The notes below the pieces were generated by a model, which worked only from the letters and a program-made list of their open reading frames with translations, was not told the origin of the DNA and searched no databases. 64,000 bases of DNA, taken from Phoma sp. XZ068. Taxonomy: Eukaryota > Ascomycota > Dothideomycetes > Pleosporales > Didymellaceae. The translations under genes and the position numbers were made by a program. Position 1 is the first letter of the stretch. Each line of letters begins with the position of its first letter. Shown here piece by piece: positions 1 to 10,315 of this stretch. Location: NCBI GenBank assembly GCA_004835665.1, contig RBKR01000018.1, positions 310,001 to 374,000 of the forward strand, given 5' to 3'.

Positions 1-806
1 CTCCTGCGCATGGCTCGACACAGTATGCGAAAAGTCTGCACCCCTCTGTGGCAGGCATGAAAATTGGAGTTCTGACAGAAGGATTTGAGCATCGCCTCGT
101 CAATACGCAGGTGAAGGCTACAGTACTCGAAGCTGTGAAGTCTTTCGAGAAATTAGGCGCCACAGTACAAGAAGTGTCACTCCCCTTACATCTGGAAGGG
201 CCAGCTATTTGGACTATTCAACAACGCATCGCGGGAACACTAGGAATGATGGGATACGCACATGGGAGGCGGGGCCTATTTTCCACAAAATATGAAAATG
301 CACGCCGACCTTGGACCAATGAAACATTCCAGAAGCTGTTTCCATCGACGAAGAATACCATCATTAACGGGCTTTCCTTGATGCAGAATTACCCAGGCCT
401 CTACGTTAAGACCATGAACGTCGCACAGCAAATAAGAGATGCATACGAGAGATTGTTCAAGGAGTACGACCTCATTGTCATGCCGACGACACCATTTGTA
501 GCCCCTGCAAACGTGGACTGGAAGAGAGGCGATCCACCGATGGAGGCTCTGAAACCAAGCATGGGGATCACCACAAACACAGCTATTTTCGATGTCACTG
601 GACATCCAGCAATGTCACTTCCTGTCGGGTTCGCACCTGCAAAGGAAGACGCCAGTATCATGCTTCCCGTAGGAATGCAGCTTGTTGGTGGTTTATGGCA
701 GGAACAGAAGATTCTTGACGCAGCCTTCGCGTGGGAATCAGCTAACGATTGGAAGACATTTGGTGGCAACGGCACTCTGAGTTTACAGATGCCTCCAAAG
801 CTATAG
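1..806 (+). CDS. Amidase-signature family hydrolase, C-terminal part (5' partial)
   Basis: The reading frame is open from base 3 of the window to TAG at 804-806, so the gene begins upstream. The visible ~267 residues match the C-terminal half of amidase-signature enzymes, which hydrolyse amide bonds with a Ser-cisSer-Lys triad. The segment VMPTTPFVAP followed by ITTNTAIFDVTGHPAMSLP (about residues 145-205) is the typical late-fold signature, and GMQLVGG with the closing helix follows. The catalytic Lys and Ser residues lie off the window, so activity cannot be judged. An ATG at 57-59 is internal, because the frame continues upstream in family-like sequence. The gene converges on the SDR gene, 134 bp away. 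The substrate cannot be told from this part. Confidence 0.85.
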   Translation, partial: PAHGSTQYAKSLHPSVAGMKIGVLTEGFEHRLVNTQVKATVLEAVKSFEKLGATVQEVSLPLHLEGPAIWTIQQRIAGTLGMMGYAHGRRGLFSTKYENARRPWTNETFQKLFPSTKNTIINGLSLMQNYPGLYVKTMNVAQQIRDAYERLFKEYDLIVMPTTPFVAPANVDWKRGDPPMEALKPSMGITTNTAIFDVTGHPAMSLPVGFAPAKEDASIMLPVGMQLVGGLWQEQKILDAAFAWESANDWKTFGGNGTLSLQMPPKL

Positions 807-940
807 ATGGTCCGTTTCAATTTAGCTTGTAGACCAATACGCCGCTCAACTACGATAAATCTAGGTAATCAACAAACCCTTGAGAGCGATGTGCTTTACC
901 GAATATAATCAGCCGTGAACAGCTTAATTTGAATTATCTT

Positions 941-1849
941 TCAATTGATCGTATAACCTCCATCTACAACTAATGCATGGCCCTGAATGAACGATGCTTG
1001 AGTAGAGCACAGGAACAAAACTGCATTCGCCACCTCCTCTGGTGTGCCCATTCGCTTCATCGGGGCTATATTGATAGCTGGCTTCAGTGCTTCGACCATC
1101 TCGGGAGATGTTGTTGTCATGGGAGTCTCAATGACGCCTGGACAGACACAGTTCACTCTGATTCCATCGTCGGCGTAGTCAATTGCATTCGCACGTGTTA
1201 AGTGGATGATGGCAGACTTCGATGCGCAGTATGCGGCTTTACCGAAGATGTTAGCTTGGACTGTGTCAGTGGTAGTTCCTCGACTTACCGGCACCCGGCC
1301 TGGCAACGATACCGAGCTGACTCGCAATGTTGACAATGGAGCCTCTCTGTCCAGGCTGCTCTGATAGCGGTTCCTGTTTCAGCATATTCCTCAATTGAGC
1401 TCTTGAGCTCAACCACGACCCTCTATAATTGATATTATTGAGTCGGTCGAACGCGTCCATCGTCATCTCAACAGATTTTACTGGCTTGCCTCCAAGAACA
1501 CCGGCGCAGTTTACTGCGTAATCAAGTCTTGTGAATTTGGAGGTGGCCTCATCGGTAAAAGCGTCAACAAACTTTTCATCTGCGATATCTCCCGCTTGAT
1601 CGAAGACTTTGACGGATGGATCGATAGATAAGATGGCATCTTTGGTCTGTCTTAAAGTGTCGGGGTTGATATCAGTAATTGCGATTTTGGTGCATCCAGA
1701 ACGGGCGAAGCCTTTCGCGACTGCAGCACCAATTCCTTGATAGCTGTTAGTTTCAACAGTTGCACACAGATAATCGAGGGTACATTACCAGTTCCGCCAG
1801 CCCCAGTGATAACGGCGACACCAGGTAGTTTCCTCCAAATCGATGCCAT
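941..1849 (-). CDS. Short-chain dehydrogenase/reductase (SDR)
   Basis: Three exons: 1849-1789, 1735-1289 and 1236-941, giving 267 residues. The introns are 53 and 52 nt; the second has CTAAC just before its acceptor. This is a classical SDR, an NAD(P)-dependent oxidoreductase of alcohols or ketones. The cofactor loop TGAGGTGIG is near residue 15 and is rejoined exactly by intron 1. NCAG follows near the middle, then the catalytic Ser in VNIASQLG and the YCASK catalytic Tyr/Lys pair rebuilt by intron 2. The C-terminus DGGYTIN is typical of the family. An in-frame upstream ATG at 1891 would add 14 residues; I prefer 1849 because the Rossmann strand starts shortly after it. The gene is divergent from the C2H2 regulator at 2187 and convergent with the amidase, so a small catabolic cluster is possible. 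The substrate is unknown. Confidence 0.87.
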
Positions 1850-2186
1850 GGTTGTGGAATCAAGTGAATGTCTGGAATATCCCCAAAGCAACTGTCGATA
1901 ATTGCAGTGGTATCTAAGGAAGTTTCGGCACTCCGATTAGTTAGCATGACGTGTGGCAGCAACGTGCTCTCTGTCGCATCGGTCGGACCAATGTATATTG
2001 TTGGAGTAGTCACGCGCCGTTATCCGTTATCCCCGTTATCTGGTTGCACAGAATTGGAGTAAGCGAATCCGCTGATTGGTCGCTCTGCCGAGGGCGATGG
2101 TTTGGAGTTAAAGAGCCCAGGCGCCCAAGGGCCCGCTTCAACTTCAAACTTCCACAACACTCCAACATGCTCCAAAAACTGAAGCG
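1850..2186. promoter_or_regulatory. Divergent promoter region, SDR / C2H2 factor
   Basis: These 337 bp separate the start codons of the SDR (minus) and the zinc-finger regulator (plus). I see no convincing TATA box or palindromic operator. Divergence of a regulator and an enzyme gene is compatible with local regulation, but this is inference only. Confidence 0.4.
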
Positions 2187-4912
2187 ATGCACAGACATCC
2201 TCATATATGCAACCATTGCTCTCGTAGTTTCAAGCGCACAGAACACCTGACTCGCCATACCCGCACACGTATGTTGCACAGTTTCAATCGCCGAATTTGG
2301 AAGAGGCAGTCATGGCAGCTCCAGCTAGGCACATAGGCTGATGAACGGGCAAATGACTATAAAGTCTTTTGTCGACTCGACTTGACTGCTGAACACCTGC
2401 TGGAGACCTCCAGACCGGCCCTTTTTAGCAAAATGAGAGCCCGCATTTTTGACAAACTGGGGATGGCTGATTCCAAACTTAGACACCAGAGATAAGCCAT
2501 ACAAGTGCTCCTGCGGTTCGGCTTTCACGCGCCGTGATCTCCTTACTCGGCATTGGCGCATTTCCCAACATGGTGGAGAGGCTACTACGGTAGAATCACC
2601 AACAACTTTAGGTAGAGCTATACACGATACGCAACAAGACCCAACACCGTCACAACAAATCGTATTGAATGGGGTGACAAATAACGATCCAGGGACTGAG
2701 CATGGGCCCGATTTGACGAACCAGATTCGGATGGAATACCCTTCTCCTATATCGAACTTACAACATGCTCAGGAACCCCTCATTAATCAAGGTATATAAA
2801 TCGTAACGACTGAATCTCGTTCCCATTTGTAGCTAATCAAACGAGCAGGAGATGAACCTCAGACATACCATGATGAAGGCTTCCAGGATTTCCGCGACTT
2901 TGTGAATTTCATTGATGGGGTCGGACTTTCAGCGCAATGGTCACCAGAGTTTGGGTTTGACTGGTTACAAGCTGGGGAGCAGCAGTCGCAGCAACAACAT
3001 CAGCATCTGGAATCAAGGAGACACTCTCATGAACCAGAAGCAACCCATTCACCAGAGCCGGAGGACATTGGAACGCCGTTCAGTACTTGGCTGCCTTCAG
3101 CTCCAGCTGACGACCAAGTTCATCTTCGGTCCCACGCAGGAGATGGTATGTCAAGAGATTACTTTTACAGCCTCAATTTCAGTCCTGACTGGGTAATGCA
3201 GATGTTCGAGAGAAACGAAGCCGCAGTGGAACATACAACGTAACCGATGAGCACCGAAATTTCTTAGTTTCACTGCTGACTAGCTTTCCTCCACCGATAT
3301 CCGATTTCGAAATACCCTCACGCCATACCCTCACACGCTACATAACGGCTTTCTTTGGCGGTTTCCACAGCCATTTTCCCTACATCCACAGGTCCACATT
3401 TCAACCTTCATGCTCCCCTCTTGAGCTTACACTGTCGATGGCAGCGGCAGGAGCACAGTATTGCTTTGAGCGACGAAGCTCTGAGCGCCTATTTCGAGCA
3501 GCGAAAGCCATGGTATTCGAAAGGTTACGACAAGAAGAGGGATACTTCGGACCGCAGACTTTAGGGCTCATCGTATCAAACAATGTGTACACCCCTGAGG
3601 CCGCACCTCCGATGCGACGCTCAGGACCCTGGAGTCCTCTCGATATGGCCAAGACACTGCTCACCCTTGTTGGGTTTGCAACATGGGAACGAAAAGACTT
3701 GCTTCAGCAGGCGTTCTGCTTACGAGGCTTGCTTGTACAGACACTTCGAGATATTGGCCTCCGTGAAGAGACTGCCAATCCTTCTGGATCTTCCTCCAGA
3801 TCTGCGATGTGGGATCAATGGGTTCAGCTGGAATCAGCTCGGCGTACTAAACTTGTAGCTTTCTGCTATATCAACGTGCACAGCATTGCGTACAATGTTC
3901 ACCCCCTTCTCTGGAGCAGTGAGCTGCACTTGAGGCTGCCTTGCTGTACACCACAATGGCAAGCGTCAAGCGCCGCTCAATGGTCAGCTCTGCGACGGGA
4001 CAACAAAGAAGATCAGATGCCGTTTCAACACGCTCTTTCCGTGTTGCTACAGGGCCCCACAGGCACCGAGACCGTTCAACCTATTCCAAGTCCTATCGGC
4101 AACTACATCCTACTCCACGCATTACTACAACGCATCCATGTTGTGCGTGAGCTCTCTTTTCCGCTGACCTCTTCGACGAAGATCTCAACATCTGAGCTGC
4201 AGACAGTGAGTCGCGCACTCCGCTCTTGGACTTCGTTATGGCAGCAAACACCAGAATCAATACTCGATCCCAACAACGAGAGCGGACCGATCCCTTTTAC
4301 TTCGAGCGCTCTGCTAGTAGTAGCCTACGTGCGGCTGTCTCTCGACATTGGACAGCATCGCCATCTGGAGTCTCGCGACCCCAACATTATAGCTGCGGGA
4401 CTCGCGCAATTGCCAGATATCGAGCGAAATGACAACCTTCTCTCAGCTCTATTGTACTCTACGCATGCGCTGAGTATACCTGTAAGACTTGGGATCGACA
4501 GGGTAGCCAGAAGTCAGGCCTTCTTCTGGAGCGTTCAGCATGCGATATCCAGCTTTGAGTGCGCCATCTTCTTAGGCAAATGGCTTTGTTCGCTACCGTT
4601 TCCATTGCAGGAGGGTGTGTTAACTCGTAAGTACTGCTATCTGGCATTGATTGAATTGTTACTTAAGAAATATCAGGGTCAGAACATCGCATCCTCCACT
4701 GGGTGCGGTGCATCATCCGGGAGGCCTACGCGGTAGTAGATTTCGACGAGACAGAAGGAATCGACGGCGAGCTTGCTGTACCCGACGAGCCTTTCGCTCT
4801 TGGTCTCGCGGTATTGAATATCTGGTGTCGGTTCTTCAGGGGTAACACCCAGTGGCAATTCGTGGTGAACCTCGGCGTGAGCCTGGAGATCTACATGAAA
4901 ACGCTAGGGTGA
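2187..4912 (+). CDS. C2H2 zinc-finger transcription factor with fungal regulatory middle domain
   Basis: Five exons: 2187-2268, 2483-2791, 2849-3145, 3202-4626 and 4677-4912, giving 782 residues with all phases consistent. Exon 1 encodes finger 1 (CNHCSRSFKRTEHLTRH, then H; C-x2-C-x12-H-x3-H). Exon 2 continues with TRDKPYKC and finger 2 (CSCGSAFTRRDLLTRH, C-x-C-x12-H-x5-H). The 214-nt first intron (GTATGT...TTAG) hides finger 1 from a simple ORF view. A Gln/His-rich acidic linker follows. The stretch VTDEHRNFL...LTRYITAFFGGFHSHFP starts the helical region seen in fungal C2H2 regulators (Fungal_trans-like). The start is the first ATG in the finger-1 frame; transcript data could move it upstream. 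The neighbouring SDR is a plausible target, by position only. Confidence 0.82.
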
Positions 4913-7900
4913 TCAAATTGTGAGCGACTGCAGTTACGGCGGCTTTATCGCGAGCAGATAGCCGCAAGAGGGTTTTCTGTGCTTATATACGAGCGACATT
5001 ACGAGTCATCTCGTTCCCCAGACGATCTGAATTTCAACGTTCATCATTCCTCATGGCAACTACCGTTTCTGTATAGTGATCGACAGGCATGACTCGTCGG
5101 ATGTTCTCTAATGGGAATGTCAGGGTCCATGATAGCATGACAGGTGAGAAGACAATCGTCATGGTACCTATGAGACGTGTTCCAAGTACTCAATGCGGCA
5201 TTGAACAGCTGCGGCAGGTATTGCCTACGGCCCGTATAAAAATTGACTAGTATGAAAGCAACGTCAGGGTTCACAAAAACTGTTATCAAGCATAAAAGCC
5301 GCGCGGACTACCGGCAAAGCCTGTAAGGTCTGAACCACATGCGTGATCTTCTTGGTGAGCCTTAGGGGTTCACGACGCCTCCAGCCGTTCCACTGCAAGA
5401 CCGTGAGTGTGATCCGCCGCGTCATGACTAGGTGTACACGCAATGGTCTTTTTGACAACTCTGCATAATTGCGGAGATGGCGGAGTGCCGTTTGTACCCT
5501 GAGATTGAAACACATGCGCTCTGAGACACAGACAGCCATGACAGACAGCGGGAACAGGTTGCCGGGCGAACAAGATCGCTGCGGAGAATTAATATGACTA
5601 TAACGCGACGCAACTATACAGAACAGTCAACCATTGTATCTCGATCTCAATATGGCATTCTGCGGTTTCACAGCCGGCTCCACGCTCGTGTGACTTGATA
5701 TATCCATCTCCATCCGTTCTCCGTCTTACCAGACCCTTCATACGACCACTCACGAGGCTGTCAGCACCTGTCAGCGCTTGAACATTTGTTTGTCGCACGG
5801 CCGTCGATCTAGTTCATCGTGTCGCGTACGACGGTAAGCACTTCACGTTACACGATGAATCTGATGCTCTAAGCGCTTGGATCAAGCTGAGGCGTCACAC
5901 GCATTATCGGATTTGGGCTGTCAGCGCTTGTGTATCGTAACATCGGCGCTTCGGTATCTGAGCTGCGATGTTGCCTAAGCTGGGGGATCTGCTCGGACTT
6001 TGAGGATGTGTAACTTGAACCGGAAGCTGTCGGAAGAATTGGCTGCGTAGCCATCGTTTCTGACGGCTGGAGTTTCTCAGATGCAGACAGTGTGTGGCGT
6101 GGATCTAGCCCGGCAGAGATCTGGAAACGAAGAAGCATCTTGCTGAGATTTCTGTCTACTCTCGTAGGAAAACATTCTAGGGCTCAGATTTGCCCAACAT
6201 CCACAGGGCTGCGAAATGTTTCGCGATCTTTAGCTCTGGATCCGTGGTCTTGGTAGCTGTCCACTGATGTCTCGTGGTGGCTGTTTAGTTTTCGAGCCAG
6301 TGAGCGGTGGCTTGCATCGCTGGCAAATCCTGCCAGTACTCCTCAACAGCGCCAGGCACCGCAATGCAATTGGCCACATTTAACGCATTTTTCGATCTTA
6401 AAGTTAATCGCAGTGCGGCAGACGTCAACCAGACGTCAACCGTCTTCTGGATCCTTCACGATCCCGACGTTTGTGGAGCAAGTGCCTGGATTACGTGTCG
6501 GTGCTGCAGCTGTTGAAGCCAGCTCCTGCTTATGGCGCTCAGAGAGCCGTACTTTCCACCCGCACTCCAGCCGGTGAGTGCGGATTTGAGAAGGGCTGGA
6601 TGCACGCTGCTCAACGCGACAGTTGTCTGGGACGTTGGGCATCCCAGCAGTCGATCTTCTGTTGGGTTATTCTCCACTGGCAGGGCACAGCAGCGTACCT
6701 GAAGATCTCGAGGTGGTGGCATGCCCCCAGCTGTACCACGAATATCCGGTGCAGTTGCCGTGGACCCGGTAACGATGAGGTGCGTCAACTTGTACTACTG
6801 TTGAGCTGGGCATGATTGTTGATACTTTAAAGCAATTGACAAAATACAATTGCGATTTTCTCGATGGAAAGAAGAGATGCAAATCGGAAATAAAGGCGAG
6901 GTGACGTGAGAATAAGGAAAGAGGCAACCAACCTCCCTCATGATTGGAAGGACTAGAGAAACTTGAGACGACGGGAGATGGGAAATGTCCACTGCAGCGT
7001 TTTGCATGTTCGAGATGCCGATGGCGTACGCCAAATGATGCGCCGTTCAGCTGAGGGGCGAACTGGCCGTTGTCAAAACCTCAGCGTTGGGTGTGACGCG
7101 ATTGAGGCGATCGCACTCTCCCGATATCGATAGCATTTCGTATTAAGGACGGCACGAGCCTATCACCGCTGTCGTGGTGCGTAGGTTTAATAACTAGAAA
7201 ACGATTCCTGTGAGTGTGGCCGCCCTGTGCAAAATGCAAGCCAATAGCAGCTGCAAGGTTGGCTCTGGAATTTATTGTAAAAGTGACGAGGTTTCGAGAC
7301 GCGCTGCGGCTTTGCATTCCAGCTCACTACTACTTGTTGGTGTGTAGGGCTACAGTACCTGAGTGGCTGCTACAGTATACGCTTGAAAGATCGGGTGTTG
7401 GCGGAGGAAGTATAGCGCGCAGAGAACGAATGACACCGCAGCACCCGTGCGTAGTTGTATCTGTGGGGACCGGCGATGATGTCTACTCCAGGAATAGAGC
7501 GCAATGTTGCACAGTCTGCATGGACACTGCTTGGAGCTTGAGCCAACTGATACGGACTTCGGACTTGATGCGGTGCAAACGACTGTGGTCAAGATGCGAC
7601 GTGGTATATGGTCAGCAATGGTGTAGATGCCCGTAGTCTAGTCAGGGAGTACGGCGATGGTCCTTGCAAGTAAATGTAATATCGTCTGGTAGAGTTGCCA
7701 CATTCCAGGGCAAACGCACACTGAACGAAGGGTCTGCGAGGATCGGCGTCCTCTTGACAACGCAGCACGGGTAGAGCGGGTTCAGGGAAAATCGAAAAGA
7801 CGGTGACGGCAAGAAAGAGTGGCCAGCGCTCTGAACGGGTTGTGCTCTCGGCTGTGGCGTGAGACTATTCTGCTTTGACCAGGCGTCTCCACAGCCACTA

Positions 7901-8887
7901 ACTGAGATATCGCGCCTCGTGAGGCAGCTCGAACTGTGGTTGGCCTACCCCTGAGAACGCGGGATATCGTCGCTGGAGGCGGCTTGATACGCTCGGGGAT
8001 GATGAGATGAAAGGAGGGAGATCGCAGCGCGTGCCGTCCTCTGGTGACATTGCCACCGCAATGCAGCTGCAGTTCGCAGGGTCCTTGCACCACAAGACGC
8101 GATGCTGTGCAAGAAGGAGAGCGTGTATGGAGCGCGCGCCGAAAACGCTGAAGCTTAGCCGTCAACCAACCAGCGGGCCCCTCAGCACGCCTTGCAAAGG
8201 GCAGCAGCTTGTGCTAGCTGCAGAGCGGTGAATTGTTGCGCGATCGCATGCATAGCGCGAATCTGCCTGCCAGGGGCGGACACGGCGGTTTTCGCACGCA
8301 ACGGAACAGCAGGGCGCACCTTGTGGTCTCTGTGAAGGCGCACAGTTGCGGACTCTTGACATGACAGGGAGGAGATTGCAATCAGCCTAGTGCACGTCTT
8401 TTCGGCGGCCACTGACGCTGAGCGCTGACTCTTGGGTTGCGCGTTGCCCGCTTGGGGGTTCTGTGCTAAGAGTTCGCTTGCTAAACTTGAAACTTCGACG
8501 CAGGAGCGGCCACCGACAGGGACGGAGCCAGCGCACGGCCGAAGGTGCGTCTGCACTATATTTCTCCAGCGACCCCAGAAGTGCTGCACTGTTGCCCGCT
8601 TACGAGTCGCCCACGTTCCTTACCGTACCCTGCTGCAGCCTCAGTAAGAGTCTGCTGCTGCTGAGTCTCAGAGTGTGAGAGCCGTGTGTGACGAATCTCA
8701 CCCTCTTCCTCGTGCTACCTCCGCCACGCACTGCCTGCTACCGCTGGTGCCAGAGCTTGCGCCCCCAGGGTTTCATACCGCAGCATCCCGGCCAAGCCAA
8801 CCGCCGGCGTCAGTGCAATAACAACCTTCAGCTGCTCGAGTCTGCCTGAGTTTCCCCAGACTTTTTGCTTCTCTACCGCCAGAAAAT
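4913..8887. other. Gene-poor interval, about 4 kb
   Basis: I found no supportable gene on either strand. The short open frames here overlap each other on both strands and match no family I recognise. Small repeats are present: a 13-bp direct repeat CTGTCAGCGCTTG at 5768-5780 and 5918-5930, and a tandem 11-mer CAGACGTCAAC around 6419-6440. The right part is probably the promoter and long leader of the 8888 gene. A non-coding RNA or decayed sequence cannot be excluded. Confidence 0.5.
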
Positions 8888-10315
8888 ATGGCCAGCGCTA
8901 TTGTGTCGACGCAGCTACAGCAGTGGGACTACAAGAAGCCCACCATCACAACCCGCTCCACCCGTTCTGGATCTGACAGCTCCGCTTCAAGCCCAAACCT
9001 GTGCAACGACGACCACGAGACACTACGGCTAGACACCGCTACCACTCAACCCATCAAGAAGGGGAGCATTTCCCTTCAGGACCGATACATGTCGAGCGAG
9101 GAGGATCTATCACCAGCGTGCGAGGATTCCGCTTCAGAATCCGAGTACGACTACGATGACGTTGTTATCGAAGACCTAACCAAGCAATGCCACTCAGCGA
9201 AAAGAATGTCCATGTCGCGATGGAATCAAGGAAAGAGCTGCGACACGGCTGTCAAGGTTTCCTATGCCTTTGTTGGTCGTCCCAAGGTCGTCGAGCTCAA
9301 CCTTGGTTCACCAGTGCTAGAGCGCCCAATGTTGACCCAACGGTCTGCCTCGCTAGCCAACCTGCCGGTAACCGCCCTGAACAAGCTCCAGAAGGGCGAA
9401 CAAGTCCAGCGTCACTCGCTGAACGTCGTGCCTGTCTTGAAGCGCCCTATCTCCCCACTCACACGTCCAATCTCTCCCCTCGCCATTGTGGAGCCTCGGC
9501 GTCCTTCCACAAGCTACAGCCCGTCTAGCAAGACAAGCACACTTAATCTCGGCGACCTCACCTCCGCAGCCTCCTCGGTCAACACCGCGCCATCAAGTCG
9601 CAGCGTGTCACCCGCAGTTGCCGCTCCCGTTCGACCTTCGAGCGCAACACCAGAGAGTGCCTCTTCAAGGCGCTCGTCAGTCTACATCCCCACAGGAGCC
9701 CGTCCAGAATTGCAGCGAATCCAAACAACACAGACTCAGTTCCGTCACTCCCACCAGATGGCGCCACCTACACCCATGTCGCCAGCGACCCACGCCTTCC
9801 TTAGCACCGACCCCTTCGCAAAGCCTGCCGCGAGCACTACTACCATCCCCGCGAACAAGCCGTCGGCGCATAGGCGTCTGCGGTCAATCTCAATGAAGCT
9901 TTCCTTAGCAAGGATTGCCATTACCCCATCCTCGTCAAAGAAGAACAATAACGCCCCCGCGTCGCCGTACACACCCCTTACACCCCAGACCGCGCCAATC
10001 GAAGCCACATCTGGTTTCACGAGTCCAATGCCTAACAAGCTGCGCCGCGCATCAACCATCCTGCGCCCGAAATCTCGAGGAGGAGATGTTTCTAGGGGCC
10101 CTTCGCCGGAAATGGCGCCTCCTCCACTCCCCGCCTTGAACCGCGCAAGCACCATGGGCCTTCCTCAGCGCCAATCGAGAATGGTTGCAAGAGGAGCCAA
10201 TGAGCGCGAGCCTACCCTCGTCCTCCCTCCCTTCACAGACATGGATGTCAACCCCGTGGCGGGTGTCAAGAGCGGAAAACTACGAAAGCGCAAATCCCTG
10301 ATGGATCTACTCTAA
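8888..10315 (+). CDS. Ser/Pro-rich, largely disordered protein of unknown function
   Basis: A single exon of 475 codons from ATG 8888 to TAA 10313-10315. I do not recognise a catalytic fold. The N-terminal third has a compact conserved-looking segment: a SLQDRYMSSEEDLSP motif near residue 60, an acidic run (ESEYDYDDVVIEDL) and the more ordered VKVSYAFVGRPKVVELN near residue 125. The remaining two thirds are dominated by Ser, Pro, Thr and Arg with many SP/TP dipeptides, as in heavily phosphorylated regulatory or scaffold proteins. The C-terminus is basic (KSGKLRKRKSLMDLL) and could be a nuclear-localisation or membrane-binding tail. No signal peptide or membrane segment is seen. The open frame, codon use and the ordered N-terminal block support a real gene. 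Confidence 0.8.
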   Translation: MASAIVSTQLQQWDYKKPTITTRSTRSGSDSSASSPNLCNDDHETLRLDTATTQPIKKGSISLQDRYMSSEEDLSPACEDSASESEYDYDDVVIEDLTKQCHSAKRMSMSRWNQGKSCDTAVKVSYAFVGRPKVVELNLGSPVLERPMLTQRSASLANLPVTALNKLQKGEQVQRHSLNVVPVLKRPISPLTRPISPLAIVEPRRPSTSYSPSSKTSTLNLGDLTSAASSVNTAPSSRSVSPAVAAPVRPSSATPESASSRRSSVYIPTGARPELQRIQTTQTQFRHSHQMAPPTPMSPATHAFLSTDPFAKPAASTTTIPANKPSAHRRLRSISMKLSLARIAITPSSSKKNNNAPASPYTPLTPQTAPIEATSGFTSPMPNKLRRASTILRPKSRGGDVSRGPSPEMAPPPLPALNRASTMGLPQRQSRMVARGANEREPTLVLPPFTDMDVNPVAGVKSGKLRKRKSLMDLL

